Source: Xanthobacter agilis (GTDB taxonomy: Bacteria > Pseudomonadota > Alphaproteobacteria > Rhizobiales > Xanthobacteraceae). Taken from it: 64,000 bases of DNA. The position numbers were made by a program, and so were the translations under genes. The DNA lies in assembly GCF_021730435.1 (NCBI RefSeq), contig NZ_JABWGX010000018.1, positions 47,397 to 111,396 on the forward strand, in the 5' to 3' direction. The first letter of the stretch is position 1. Each line of letters opens with the position of its first letter. Below are positions 34,710 through 43,660 of this stretch, piece by piece. The notes below the pieces were generated by a model. It was not told the origin of the DNA and ran no database searches. It saw nothing but the letters and a program-made list of their open reading frames with translations.

Positions 34710-35584
34710 GCCGGCCGGATCGCCGCGCGACATCGCCGGGTGCAGCCGAAGCGCCGCGACGCCCGCTCGGGGCGCGGGGCTATGGGATATGCCTTGCCGG
34801 CATCGTCTGGCGCGAAGTGCTGCGGTTCGTGCAGCAGAAGGAACGCTTCCTATCGGCCCTGGTGCGGCCACTGGTGTGGCTGTTCATCTTCGCCGCCGGC
34901 TTCCGCAGCGCGCTCGGCGTCTCCATCATCCCGCCCTACGACACCTATGTGCTCTACGAGGTCTATGTCACGCCCGGCCTTGCGGTGATGATCCAGCTGT
35001 TCAACGGCATGCAATCCTCCCTCTCCATGGTCTACGACCGGGAGGTGGGCTCCATGCGGGTGCTGCTGACGAGCCCCTTCCCGCGCTGGTGGCTGCTGTT
35101 CTCCAAGCTCATCGCCGGGGTCGCTGTGTCGCTGGCGCAGGTCTACGCGTTCCTGGCCGTCGCCTTCCTGTGGGGGGTGGAGATTCCGCCCGCCGGCTAT
35201 GTGCTGGCGCTGCCGGCCTTCATCATCACCGGCTTCATGCTGGGCGCCATCGGCCTCGTCATCTCCTCGCTGGTGCGGCAGCTTGAGAACTTCGCCAGCG
35301 TGATGAATTTCGTCATCTTCCCCATGTTCTTCGCGTCGTCCGCCCTCTACCCCCTGTGGCGGGTGCGCGACGCCAGCGAGGCGCTCTATCTCGTCTGCCT
35401 CGCCAATCCCTTCACCCACGCGGTGGAGTTCGCGCGATTCGCGCTCTACGGCCAGTTTGAACCCCTCTCCTGCGCGATCGTGGTCGGCACCACCCTCGTC
35501 TTCTTCACCCTCGCCGTCATCGCCTATGATCCCGGCCGCGGGGTGATGGGCCTGCGCGGCGGCCCCAGGGGCGACGCGCCATGA
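34706..35584 (+). CDS. lutF: PQQ/lanthanide-associated ABC-2 type permease
   Basis: 292 residues with six predicted membrane segments: ALVRPLVWLFIFAAGF, PGLAVMIQLFNGM, FSKLIAGVAVSLAQVYAFLAV, YVLALPAFIITGFMLGAIGL, FASVMNFVIFPMFFASSALY and CAIVVGTTLVFFTLAVIAY. ABC-2 family (NodJ/DrrB type). It forms the inner-membrane transporter with the preceding ATPase. Although ABC-2 proteins are often exporters, the M. extorquens and P. putida relatives are linked to lanthanide import or homeostasis. Overlaps the ATPase gene by 4 bp. Confidence 0.86.
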   Translation: MSRPDRRATSPGAAEAPRRPLGARGYGICLAGIVWREVLRFVQQKERFLSALVRPLVWLFIFAAGFRSALGVSIIPPYDTYVLYEVYVTPGLAVMIQLFNGMQSSLSMVYDREVGSMRVLLTSPFPRWWLLFSKLIAGVAVSLAQVYAFLAVAFLWGVEIPPAGYVLALPAFIITGFMLGAIGLVISSLVRQLENFASVMNFVIFPMFFASSALYPLWRVRDASEALYLVCLANPFTHAVEFARFALYGQFEPLSCAIVVGTTLVFFTLAVIAYDPGRGVMGLRGGPRGDAP

Positions 35585-35642
35585 GCGGAGAAGTGTCGTG
35601 AAGTCCCGCGCGTCAGGCGCCATGCCCGGAGGCTCGCCAGCC

Positions 35643-36281
35643 ATGAAGACCGCGTCCCCCCGCCCCAATCCGTTCCGCCGCAGCGCCGCCCTTGCCGTGC
35701 TGGCGCTGGTGATGGCCGGGCCGGCTTTGGCCCAGCCCAAGAGCGATCCCGAATGGCCCTGCCCCCAGCGCCGGACCCCGGACATCAGCCTCGCCGTGGT
35801 CTGGACCGGCCCCGACCTCGCCTCAGCCGGCGTCTGGACCGACGACCTGGAGGCCTCGACCCTGGCGGTGAAGCTCGCATCGCGCCGCACCCCCCTCGAT
35901 CAGGTGGACGGCCTCATCGACGCCTTCGCCAAGGAGGCCGGTCCCGATGTCAAGGTGCGCCTGGTGCGGGTGTTCGCCGGCGTCTATGAGATCACCAGCC
36001 TGGAGCGGGCCAAGGTGATGGACGGCATCACCCGCTATGCCCGTGGCCAGAACCGGCTCGCCGAGCGGCTGCGGGACGAAGGCGACGCCCTGAGCAAGGC
36101 CAAGGATTCGCCCGAGGCCGCGGACACCCGCGAAACCCAGGAGCTGGAACAAAAGCTCAACTGGGACACCCGCATCTTCGAGGAGCGCGCGCGTTCGCTG
36201 ATCTATGTGTGCGAGACGCCGGTGCTCCTCGAGCAGCGGCTGTTCGAGATCGGTCGCCGCATTCAAGACCGCGTGAAGTGA
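35643..36281 (+). CDS. Exported protein of unknown function ending the lut-like operon
   Basis: 212 residues from ATG 35643. Signal peptide AALAVLALVMAGPALAQPK, followed by WPCPQRRTPDISLAVVWTGPDL, a helical charged middle and a single further Cys in RSLIYVCETPVLLEQRL. The middle (ERLRDEGDALSKAKDSPEA) looks like coiled coil. I recognise the pattern as a common last gene of PQQ-ABC clusters but know no function. A GTG at 35598 with GGAG seven bases upstream would add 15 residues before the signal peptide and cannot be excluded. Confidence 0.8.
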   Translation: MKTASPRPNPFRRSAALAVLALVMAGPALAQPKSDPEWPCPQRRTPDISLAVVWTGPDLASAGVWTDDLEASTLAVKLASRRTPLDQVDGLIDAFAKEAGPDVKVRLVRVFAGVYEITSLERAKVMDGITRYARGQNRLAERLRDEGDALSKAKDSPEAADTRETQELEQKLNWDTRIFEERARSLIYVCETPVLLEQRLFEIGRRIQDRVK

Positions 36282-36290
36282 TCGCGGCCC

Positions 36291-36313
36291 GCGCGGCTTC
36301 AAAGCAGCCGCGC
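36291..36313. terminator. Hairpin between convergent genes
   Basis: GCGCGGCT (36291-36298) pairs with AGCCGCGC (36306-36313), between the end of the lut-like operon and the SoxYZ-like gene. Confidence 0.55.
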
Positions 36314-36359
36314 CGGACTCCGGTTGCAAGCCGAACCGATCGGATGATCCGGCCGCAGC

Positions 36360-37208
36360 TCAGCTCGCCCCGCCGGGGAAGGTGCGGGTGAACACCTTGC
36401 CCTCCGTATCCTCCCCACGCACCGTCACCGGCTCCGTGGAGGGGTGATAGGTGAAGCGGAAGGTGGGATCCTCACTGATGGAGATCCCCCCTTCCATGCC
36501 GAGCAGCAGGTGTCCGCCCTGGGTAATCTGGACCTCGCGCACGAACCAGGCCGGCGTGTAGCCGCGCGTCGCCTCATCCATCTGCAAGCCGGAAAAATTG
36601 GGGTGGCGAATCTGCACCTGCGCTTCATTGCGCCCCGTCTCCCCGAACGAGCGGAAGCGGATGTCGCCGAGGTGGGCGATGGAATCGGCGGTATCCTTGG
36701 TGGCCGGAGCCGAGCAGCCACCGGCCGCCTTCACGAACGCCCGCGCCATGTGCAGGGCCCCGTCATCGGTTTCCGCCACGGCGCGCACGTAGGAATAGGA
36801 GTTTACCCGTGCCCGCAGGGATAAAGCGAAATCCTTCTGCCCTGCGCCGAAGCTGAAGCGCCCCGCCATCGGCGCGGGGTTCTCGTCGATCACCACCGTC
36901 ACCGCCTTGAAGCTCCGCGTGTCGCCGGGCGGCAGGGTGAGCGACACCGTCAGCGGCACCAGGGCGGCATCCTCCGCCCGTGTGGGCGCGGTGAGCGCCA
37001 CGAGGCCGTCGGCGGCGCCGACCACCTTGTCGGGAAAGATGTCCGGCGCGATGGAGCGCCACGTCGTTTCCGCCGGCTCCACGCTGTCGGCGGAAACGAC
37101 CCCCTCGGGTTCCGCGGCGCCGGCCCCCTGCGGCGGCAGCACCAGAAGCGCCAAGGCAGCCGCCGGCAACATCCACCGGCCGCGCAGCCGGAATACATAA
37201 CCCATCAT
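36360..37208 (-). CDS. Quinoprotein-associated SoxYZ-like carrier protein
   Basis: 282 residues with a signal peptide (ALALLVLPPQGAGAAEP). A fused protein: a SoxY-like part with the swinging-arm motif AAGGCSAP (Cys165), then a SoxZ-like part (AQVQIRHPNFSGLQMDEATR, REVQITQGGHLLLGMEGGISIS). In sulfur oxidation the SoxY cysteine carries the sulfur substrate. Relatives next to PQQ dehydrogenases form the predicted quinoprotein relay system of unknown chemistry. ATG 37208 has GGGAGG five bases upstream. Unlike true SoxY, the Cys is internal rather than near the C-terminus because of the fusion. Confidence 0.87.
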   Translation of the reverse strand: MMGYVFRLRGRWMLPAAALALLVLPPQGAGAAEPEGVVSADSVEPAETTWRSIAPDIFPDKVVGAADGLVALTAPTRAEDAALVPLTVSLTLPPGDTRSFKAVTVVIDENPAPMAGRFSFGAGQKDFALSLRARVNSYSYVRAVAETDDGALHMARAFVKAAGGCSAPATKDTADSIAHLGDIRFRSFGETGRNEAQVQIRHPNFSGLQMDEATRGYTPAWFVREVQITQGGHLLLGMEGGISISEDPTFRFTYHPSTEPVTVRGEDTEGKVFTRTFPGGAS

Positions 37209-37361
37209 GCCATCCTCCCGTTTCGTCCGGGGAGCTTGTCTGCGCCCCCTCGGCACGCGCGGATGGCGTTTGCACCGGCTCACGTCACCCGTTCACGTCC
37301 TTGAAACATCAAGCGTATCCTGGGCCGGGCCACCACGGGCACGATGGGTCCACCGTCGCGT

Positions 37362-38009
37362 TCACCGCGCCTTCGCCGGTTGCCAGGGCTCCAGCCGCTC
37401 CAGCGGCAGGCCGGTCGCCGTCCAGCCATCGGCCCCTTCGGGAAACCACGCCACCCGCCGGTAGCCCGCCGCCAACGCGCGTTTCGCCGCGTTCCAGGAC
37501 ATCCAGCAATCTTTCAGGCAGAATACCACAATCTGCCGCTGCAGATCACCATCGGTGCCAGCTTTGAGCCCGTCGTGGAAATAGCGCTCGGTCGCCGCAT
37601 CGAGCGCACCGAAGCCCACATTGGGTAGCCAGAGGGCGCCCGGAATGCTGGCGTGGGGCGGATCACGCCACACCGTGTCGGCGGGCAGGGCGGCCGGGCG
37701 CGGCGGACGCGGCAGCACGTCCACGAACACCGCCTGCCCCCCGCGCCACAGCGCCTGGGCCTGGGCCGGTGAAAGAACCTCGGCCCCCGACAGGGTTTGC
37801 GGCGTCGGCGCGCGATAGGGCTCGAAATGATAATCCGACGGTTCCGGCGGCACCGGCGCCGCGGCCAGGGTCGCGGCCCCGGATTGAGGCGCCTGTTGCG
37901 CCGCTGCGGAACCGGCGGCAATCCCGAGCGCCACCGCCGCGACCCCCCACATCAGCAGCCGCCGGCCTGCGGGCCGGCACCCGACCGCGTGCCTGCCGGA
38001 TGCGCTCAC
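37362..38009 (-). CDS. Rhodanese-like protein with Cys-Cys-Trp motif, PQQ-cluster type
   Basis: 215 residues. Signal peptide GVAAVALGIAAGSAAAQQ; rhodanese-like fold with GQAVFVDVLPRP, SIPGALWLPN and active-site loop VVFCLKDCWMSWNAAKRAL (Cys164, Cys168, Trp169). The family is usually called CXXCW; the spacing here is three residues between the cysteines. The cysteine at the rhodanese active position suggests persulfide chemistry, and the second may make a redox pair. GTG start overlaps the xoxJ stop. Position between the SoxYZ-like carrier and xoxJ supports a joint role. Confidence 0.87.
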   Translation of the reverse strand: MSASGRHAVGCRPAGRRLLMWGVAAVALGIAAGSAAAQQAPQSGAATLAAAPVPPEPSDYHFEPYRAPTPQTLSGAEVLSPAQAQALWRGGQAVFVDVLPRPPRPAALPADTVWRDPPHASIPGALWLPNVGFGALDAATERYFHDGLKAGTDGDLQRQIVVFCLKDCWMSWNAAKRALAAGYRRVAWFPEGADGWTATGLPLERLEPWQPAKAR

Positions 38010-38965
38010 GGCGTCTTGCTCCCGCTTGCCGGCACCGCCGCGGTGATGAGCTGGTCGTCATCGTCCAGCAGCGGAACGCCATAGTCGAGCAGCACCGCAT
38101 TGATGTCATCGGCGCGCTTGCGCAGCACCTGGTTCAGGGTCTGCTTCCACTCATGATCGGTGGGCCGCACGCCCATGGTGATGCGGTAGGACAGCGCCGG
38201 CCGCTCCGCCTCGTGCACCAGCGGCACCACCTTCAAGGGCGCATTGGCGTGCTTGGCGAAATAGCCGGCGCTCGGCCCCCACAGCAGCGCCCCGTCGAGG
38301 TCGCCTTTCGCGAGGTCCGCCAGCATCTCTTCCGGCGGCGAATCGAAGCGCCGGTCCACCAGCAGCGAATAGGTCCGCGCCGTGTCGAGCAGCGAAAGGT
38401 TCAACAGGTGGTCGGCGGGCGGCGTGCCCGCCACCAGACCGAGCCGCGCACCCTTGAGACGCGGATCGGACAGGGTTTCCACGCCGTCGAGGGGGCCTCC
38501 CGCCTTCACCACCAGCACATAGACCGACTGGTAATAGGGATTGGTATGGAGCACCGGATCGGCGCCCGCGGCGTAGCCGATCACCACGTCGCACAGGCGC
38601 TTGCCGAGACTGTTGCGCACGAAGCCCGGCCCCTGCGGCATGTAATAATAGCGCACGGGAACCTTGAGCTCGTCGGCGACGATCTCGGCGATACGGTTTT
38701 CGAAGCCCTCCCCCTTGCGGTTGGTGAAAGGCATGTTGGCAGGATCGGCGCACACCCTCAGGGCATCCGCCGACACCGAGCTCGGAATGGTCTGCCCATG
38801 GGCGCCGGTGGAGCTCAGCAGCAGGATAGCCGCGAGCCCCGCCGTCGCCAAAGAGGCGATCAGATGCGTGAAGCCCTCACTCGCCGAGGCAGGCTTTTTC
38901 GGCCGCGGTGGTTGCAGGGGTCTTGTCCTCGCGCTTGGCGGGACGCGCGCGGCCAAGGGCGCCAT
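38006..38965 (-). CDS. xoxJ: XoxJ-like periplasmic binding protein
   Basis: About 319 residues. Periplasmic amino-acid-type binding fold: LRVCADPANMPFTNRKGEGFEN, VRYYYMPQGPGFVRNSLGKRLCDVVIG, LHTNPYYQSVYVLVVKAGG and GVPLLDDDDQLI. XoxJ/MoxJ binds and activates apo-methanol dehydrogenase rather than serving a transporter. The membrane-crossing signal is ASLATAGLAAILLLSSTGAHGQ. The start is uncertain: ATG 38965 lies 89 bp inside xoxG and gives a long proline/arginine-rich lead; a later TTG or other start near 38850 is possible. Confidence 0.83.
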   Translation of the reverse strand: MAPLAARVPPSARTRPLQPPRPKKPASASEGFTHLIASLATAGLAAILLLSSTGAHGQTIPSSVSADALRVCADPANMPFTNRKGEGFENRIAEIVADELKVPVRYYYMPQGPGFVRNSLGKRLCDVVIGYAAGADPVLHTNPYYQSVYVLVVKAGGPLDGVETLSDPRLKGARLGLVAGTPPADHLLNLSLLDTARTYSLLVDRRFDSPPEEMLADLAKGDLDGALLWGPSAGYFAKHANAPLKVVPLVHEAERPALSYRITMGVRPTDHEWKQTLNQVLRKRADDINAVLLDYGVPLLDDDDQLITAAVPASGSKTP

Positions 38966-39422
38966 CGGAGCGCGCCCGCAGATAGACGTAGATATCGTCG
39001 AGGTAGCACATGACGTTCTTGTTGAGTCCAAAGGACGGCATGACCTTTTCATTGCCACCTCCCACGTTTTGCCGTCCGCCCACCACCACTTCCTGGAAGT
39101 GGTCGAAGTCCAGCGTCTTCAGCGAATCGATGAGGGCCGGCGCGTAGGTCGAGCCCATGCCGTCCGGGCCGTGGCAGACGTGGCACTCCGCGTGATAACG
39201 CCGGTAACCGGAATAGGTGAACCAATCCACCTCGCCATCGGGCTGAATCTTGTAGGTGGGCGCACCCGAAGCATCAAAATACTTGCCGTCTTCATCCTTC
39301 ACCGGGGTCGGATCACCCTGCTTGCTGAGGGTCTCGGTTTCGGCGGCGAACGACGACGGCGCGAGCGCGGCGGTCAGCGGCAGCAGTGCCGCGGCAAAGG
39401 CGAAGGCGCCAGCGCGCTTCAT
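38877..39422 (-). CDS. xoxG: Cytochrome c, electron acceptor of XoxF
   Basis: 181 residues. Signal peptide AFAFAAALLPLTAALAPSSFAAE; one heme site CHVCH (Cys80, Cys83, His84) in HAECHVCHGPDGMGSTYAPAL; a probable Met ligand in EKVMPSFGLNKNVMCYLDDIYVYLRAR. This is the cytochrome cL type specialised for methanol dehydrogenase (c-553i/XoxG). Sits between xoxF and xoxJ as in standard xoxFGJ. It is reached from xoxF past a strong hairpin, so it is probably made in lower amount than XoxF. Confidence 0.93.
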   Translation of the reverse strand: MKRAGAFAFAAALLPLTAALAPSSFAAETETLSKQGDPTPVKDEDGKYFDASGAPTYKIQPDGEVDWFTYSGYRRYHAECHVCHGPDGMGSTYAPALIDSLKTLDFDHFQEVVVGGRQNVGGGNEKVMPSFGLNKNVMCYLDDIYVYLRARSDGALGRARPAKREDKTPATTAAEKACLGE

Positions 39423-39549
39423 AAGGGCAGAGGAAAACACACGCTCTCTCCAAGCACGAAGACAGGGACAAGATGCAGGCCCTCGTTCGCGGCGCAGCAC
39501 GCCGCGGGATGGAGCTTCACAAAAGCCTGCACCCTTGAGGATCTCGATG

Positions 39550-39582
39550 GACGCCGGCACGGGAGGGAGCCGTGCCGGCGTC
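39550..39582 (-). terminator. Hairpin between xoxF and xoxG
   Basis: GACGCCGGCACGG (39550-39562) and CCGTGCCGGCGTC (39570-39582) form a perfect 13-bp stem 28 bases after xoxF. No T tract; likely a processing or attenuation signal separating levels of xoxF and xoxGJ. Confidence 0.7.
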
Positions 39583-39610
39583 GGGCCAATGCTTCAGGCT
39601 GCCTGCCGTA

Positions 39611-41419
39611 TCAATTCGGCAGGGCGAACACCGTCAGCTGACCTCCGAGAGCGGTGTAGCTGCTGAGGGCGGCATAACCACCCACCGCGCCAAGGCCGGC
39701 ATTGGGATCCTGGAGCCCGGCCGCGAGGCCGATGCCGGCCCAGCCGCCGACACCCGAGAGCACGCCCACATACTGCTTGCCCTTGTGGGTGTAGGTCATC
39801 ACGTTGCCGATGATGCCCGACGGGGTCTTGAACTTGTAGAGTTCCTTGCCCGTCTTGGCGTCCACCGCCTTCAGATAGCCCTCAAGCGTACCGTAGAAGA
39901 CGATGCCGCCGTCGGTGGACAGGGCGCCGGACCACACCGAGAACTGCTCGGGGTTGGACCACACGATCTTCCCCTTGCGGGCGTCCCAGGCGATGAAATT
40001 GCCCATGCCGCCATGGCTGTTGGGTGCCGGGAACATGGACAGGGTCGCGCCCACATAGGGCTGACCGGGCGTGTAGCTCACATGGAACGGCTCGTAATCC
40101 ATGCACACATGGTTGGTGGGCACATAGAACAGGCCGGTTTCCGGCGAGAAGGAGGCCGGCTGCTGATCCTTGGAGCCGAGCGCCGCCGGGCAGATACCGG
40201 TGGTGTTGGTATCCTCGCCACCGGCTTCGGTGGAATACTTGCTCACGACCAGCGGACGACCATAGGTCGGGCTGCTCTTGTCCATGTCGACCTTGGTGGC
40301 CCAGTTCACCGCCGGATCATACTTCTCCGCCACCAGCAGCTCGCCCGTCTTGCGGTCGAGGGTGTAACCGAAGCCGTTGCGATCGAAATGAACGAGGAGC
40401 GGCCGCTTCTTGCCGTCGACCTCCTGGTCCACCAGGATCATCTCGTTGACGCCGTCATAGTCCCACTGGTCGTGGGGCGTCATCTGGTAGGCCCACTTGG
40501 CCATGCCGGTGTCGGCGTCACGGGCGAAAATGGTCATGGACCACTTGTTGTCGCCGGGGCGCTGGGCCGGGTTCCAGGTCGAAGGATTGCCGGAGCCGTA
40601 ATAGACGGTCTTCGTCTCGGGGTCGTAGGAATACCAACCCCAGGTGCAGCCGCCGCCGATCTTCCACTGATCGCCCTGCCAGGTCTTCAGGGACGAATCC
40701 TTGCCGACCGGCTTGCCGAGCGCGGTGGTCTTCTCCGGGTCGAACAGGATGTCGCTGTCCGGGCCGATGGAATAGGCGCGCCAGACCTGCTTGCCGCTGT
40801 TCATGTCATACGCGGTCATGTGGCAGCGCACGCCGAATTCGCCACCCGAGATGCCCACCAGAACCTTGTCGCCCACCGGCATCACGGTCGCGGTATTGGT
40901 CTCGCCCTTCTTCGGATCGCCGTTCACGACCGACCACAGCACCTTGCCGCTCTTGGCGTCGAGGGCCACCACCTTGGTGTCGGCCTGGTGCAGGAACACC
41001 TTTCCATCCGCATAGGCGAGGCCGCGATTGACGGTGTCGCAGCACATCACCGGGATCACGTTCGGATCCTGCTTCGGCTCGTACTTCCAGAGGATCCGGC
41101 CCTCGTTGTTCAGGTCGAGGGCATAGACGATGTTCGGGAAGGGCGTGTGCACGTACATCGTGTCGCCCACCACCAGCGGCGAGCCCTCGTGGCCGCGCAG
41201 CACGCCGGTGGAAAAGGTCCAAGACGCCTGCAGCTTGCCGACGTTGTCGGCATTGATCTGCTTCAGCTTGGAATGACGGGTGTTGGCATAGTCACCGGTC
41301 TGAAGCACCCACTGGTTCGGATCCTGGGTCAGCTTCAAAACGCTGTCGTTGGCCATGGCCGGCGCGCCGGAAAAAGCGCTGCACGCCGCCACGGCGGTCA
41401 CCATAAAAGCTCGTCTCAT
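39611..41419 (-). CDS. xoxF: Lanthanide-dependent methanol dehydrogenase
   Basis: 602 residues, normal length. PQQ-dependent eight-bladed propeller enzyme in the periplasm, oxidising methanol to formaldehyde. The lanthanide mark is WDYDGVNEM: catalytic Asp320 and the extra ligand Asp322 (Ala in calcium-type MxaF). Other metal ligands are Glu194 ([12 protein letters not shown]) and Asn278 (YGSGNPSTW). Adjacent Cys126-Cys127 in [11 protein letters not shown] form the vicinal disulfide over PQQ. Signal peptide [22 protein letters not shown] 41419 has GAGGAAG upstream. No mxaF or mxaI in the window. Confidence 0.98.
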   Translation of the reverse strand: MRRAFMVTAVAACSAFSGAPAMANDSVLKLTQDPNQWVLQTGDYANTRHSKLKQINADNVGKLQASWTFSTGVLRGHEGSPLVVGDTMYVHTPFPNIVYALDLNNEGRILWKYEPKQDPNVIPVMCCDTVNRGLAYADGKVFLHQADTKVVALDAKSGKVLWSVVNGDPKKGETNTATVMPVGDKVLVGISGGEFGVRCHMTAYDMNSGKQVWRAYSIGPDSDILFDPEKTTALGKPVGKDSSLKTWQGDQWKIGGGCTWGWYSYDPETKTVYYGSGNPSTWNPAQRPGDNKWSMTIFARDADTGMAKWAYQMTPHDQWDYDGVNEMILVDQEVDGKKRPLLVHFDRNGFGYTLDRKTGELLVAEKYDPAVNWATKVDMDKSSPTYGRPLVVSKYSTEAGGEDTNTTGICPAALGSKDQQPASFSPETGLFYVPTNHVCMDYEPFHVSYTPGQPYVGATLSMFPAPNSHGGMGNFIAWDARKGKIVWSNPEQFSVWSGALSTDGGIVFYGTLEGYLKAVDAKTGKELYKFKTPSGIIGNVMTYTHKGKQYVGVLSGVGGWAGIGLAAGLQDPNAGLGAVGGYAALSSYTALGGQLTVFALPN

Positions 41420-41823
41420 CTGGGCTTCCTCCGATGGATGCGCGCCCGCAGCCACGACAAGTGGAACGGGAAACGCACTGAGCGTTGTTTTCGCCTTTGG
41501 GGGACTCCATCTACTTCGGCAGCGTGTCACGACCGGCGTGATGCCCTGAAGCCTTGCGGTCACCAGGTGTCCCGCAGGCCTGCGAATCAGTACCGCGTTC
41601 CCCGCGCGGTACCGTTGAAGCCGAAGCTGTGAGGAACGTAAGCAAAGTTCCTCCCGGACGCAATACACCAATTGTGGAGCGATAGGCCGCTTCTATATTG
41701 CATCTGCGAAATAAACTTCTTTTCCTCGCCGCAGCGCAACAGGATCGGACTGAGCACCCCAGCGGCAGGCCGCCGCGCACCGCGGTGACCGCGCCCCGGA
41801 GCCGGACCCCGAAGGCCCGAGCC
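41420..41823 (-). promoter_or_regulatory. 404-bp upstream region of xoxF with three inverted repeats
   Basis: No gene is convincing here. It contains the 12-bp palindrome CGCAGGCCTGCG (41573-41584), GTACCGCG-N7-CGCGGTAC (41590-41612) and GAGGAAC-N9-GTTCCTC (41631-41653). An AT-rich stretch around 41690-41720 could hold the promoter. Such a long, structured upstream region fits a tightly regulated xoxF. Confidence 0.5.
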
Positions 41824-42771
41824 TCACTCCCATTCCAGCTCGTGATAGGCGCTGGTGGCGTTGCGGGCGTTGAAATCATTGAACAAGGCCCAGTCGGGTG
41901 CCTCCGCGCGGCCCGCCTCCCGCGCGGCATCGCTCATGGTACCGCCGTCGCGCACCAGCCGCCGCACATCAGCCACCAGCCGCTTCAGATAGCGTTCGGT
42001 GGGTTCGGCCGCCTGCGGCCAGGGCTGCGATGCCGGCCCGTGGCCCGGCACCACCCGTGCCACGGGCCGGCGCTTCAGCTCATCGAGCAAGCCGATCCAG
42101 CCGAGTGCCTTGCCATCGAGCGCCGGCACATGGCCGAGGAACAGCAGGTCGCCCAGGAACCAGGTGCCCGAGGTCTCGTCGAGCACCGTCAGATCGGTGG
42201 CCGTGTGGGCCGTGGGCCAGGCTTCGAGCAGCAGCGGCCGGGCACCGAGGTCGATGGTGAGGCGGTCGGCCACGGTCACGTCCGGCAGCACCACGCGGGT
42301 GCCTGCCGCCCCCGCTTCCCCCACCAGGCGCCGCGTGGCCTCCAGATAGCTCTGCGACCGAGCCGCCAGCGCTTCCGGAAGGTTGTGATGGCCGATGAAG
42401 GTTACGCCCGGCCCCGCGAAGGCGGCGTCGCCAAGCACATGATCGGGGTGCATGTGGGTATTGATGACGTAGCGGACCGGCCGGTCCGTGCGGGCCTGCA
42501 CCGCCGCCTTGAGCGCCTCGCCCGCCTTCAGCGAGCCGCCGGTGTCCACCACGGCCACCGCGTCGCGGCCGATGATGAAACCAGCATTGCCGACAAAGCC
42601 CAGATTGCGCGGCAGCGCCAGCGCGTAAGGCGCCTGATGCACATAGACGCCGGGAGCCACCTCCACCACCGGAAGCGGAGGCTCCGGCGCCTGCTGCTCC
42701 GCAGCATGGGCCCACGTCCCCATGAGAAGGACCATTATACCTGCGGCAACACGCCGCACTTCACCCGCCAT
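41824..42771 (-). CDS. Quinoprotein relay system zinc metallohydrolase
   Basis: 315 residues. Signal peptide GIMVLLMGTWAHAAEQ, then a metallo-beta-lactamase domain with zinc motif THMHPDH (His106, His108, Asp110, His111), DTGGSLKAGE before it, and later TAHTATDL, GDLLFLGHVP and VVPGHGPAS. Matches the metallohydrolase defined as part of the quinoprotein relay system together with the SoxYZ-like carrier; substrate unknown, with a carrier-bound thioester or persulfide possible. Upstream of xoxF in the same direction. A quinoprotein-cluster hydrolase rather than a beta-lactamase. Confidence 0.87.
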   Translation of the reverse strand: MAGEVRRVAAGIMVLLMGTWAHAAEQQAPEPPLPVVEVAPGVYVHQAPYALALPRNLGFVGNAGFIIGRDAVAVVDTGGSLKAGEALKAAVQARTDRPVRYVINTHMHPDHVLGDAAFAGPGVTFIGHHNLPEALAARSQSYLEATRRLVGEAGAAGTRVVLPDVTVADRLTIDLGARPLLLEAWPTAHTATDLTVLDETSGTWFLGDLLFLGHVPALDGKALGWIGLLDELKRRPVARVVPGHGPASQPWPQAAEPTERYLKRLVADVRRLVRDGGTMSDAAREAGRAEAPDWALFNDFNARNATSAYHELEWE

Positions 42772-42916
42772 GGACTCCTCCCGTCCTCTCGCCGCGGCTT
42801 ATCTCGCGTTTATCCCGCTCTGGACGGGCACGCGGTCCGCGGTCGCATCCGCCATGCTCCGTCATGCAGCGGGGCGGCACCAGCCCCAATCTCACGGGCG
42901 GTGCGGCCCTTCCGCG

Positions 42917-43660
42917 TCATGTGTCCTGGAGCATGGGATAGCGGGCGGCGAGGCTGGCGCGCTGGCGCTCGACCCAATCCGGCGTGCGGGCTTCGCGCGG
43001 GGCTTCGGGCATCATCTCGCCGATGACACGGGCGGGGTGCTCGCCCAGGAGCACCAGCCGATCGGCCAGGGCGAGGGCCTCGCGCACGTCGTGCGTGACC
43101 ATGAGCACGGCGCCGCCGCTATCCTCCGCCGCCCGCCGCACATGCCGCCGCAGCTCGGCCGCGGCGCGCGCGTCCAGGGACACGAACGGCTCGTCCAGGA
43201 CCAGCAACGCGGGCCGCCCCGCCACCGCCCGCGCCAGGGCCACCCGCCGCGCCAGCCCCAGGGACAGGGCGTGAGGATAGCTCGCCCCATGCGCGGCAAG
43301 GCCGAACGCCGCGAGCAGCGGCGCGAGATCCTGCCGCCGCGCGGCCTTCGGCAGGGTGAGGCGGATGTTCTCCTCCACCGTGCGCCACGGCAGCAGGCGC
43401 GGCTCCTGAAAGACGAGGCCGATGGCGAGGCCCGCCGGATCGGGCCGGACCCAGCCCTCGAAATCGCGGTCGAGGCCGGTCAGGATGCGCAGGGTGGTGG
43501 TCTTGCCGCAGCCCGAGGGGCCGATGAGGCAGACGAACTCGCCCCGCCCGAGGCGCAGATCGAGCGCGCGCACCACCTCCACCGCCGTGCCGTCCGGCCG
43601 CGGGTGGCGCTTGACCGCGATGTGCGCTTCAACGAGCGGTGGGGCGCCAGCGGCGAGCAT
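42917..43660 (-). CDS. NitT/TauT-like ABC transporter ATPase with altered signature motif
   Basis: About 247 residues. Walker A GPSGCGKTT, Q-loop LVFQEPRLLPWRTV, Walker B LLVLDEPFVSLD and H-loop MVTHDV are intact and place it with nitrate/sulfonate/taurine-type ATPases. The signature is LSLGLARR instead of LSGGQ/LSGGM-x-x-R, which is unusual. Starts inside the permease gene (ATG 43660; a TTG at 43684 also possible), so the two are coupled. Third gene of a binding protein-permease-ATPase set beside xox and the TonB receptor. Substrate unknown. Confidence 0.85.
   Translation of the reverse strand: MLAAGAPPLVEAHIAVKRHPRPDGTAVEVVRALDLRLGRGEFVCLIGPSGCGKTTTLRILTGLDRDFEGWVRPDPAGLAIGLVFQEPRLLPWRTVEENIRLTLPKAARRQDLAPLLAAFGLAAHGASYPHALSLGLARRVALARAVAGRPALLVLDEPFVSLDARAAAELRRHVRRAAEDSGGAVLMVTHDVREALALADRLVLLGEHPARVIGEMMPEAPREARTPDWVERQRASLAARYPMLQDT

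Noticed and set aside
39572..41632. 686-codon open frame on the plus strand
   Set aside because: Antisense to xoxF over its whole length, His/Gly/Arg-rich, no family features.
41511..41700. Small minus-strand ORF upstream of xoxF with an SD-like GGGAGGAAC
   Set aside because: Would need a TTG start and the product has no recognisable or biased protein-like composition; more likely leader DNA with inverted repeats.
41824..42771. Beta-lactamase resistance gene
   Set aside because: Metallo-beta-lactamase fold with signal peptide, but placement beside xoxF and the SoxYZ-like carrier fits the quinoprotein relay hydrolase.
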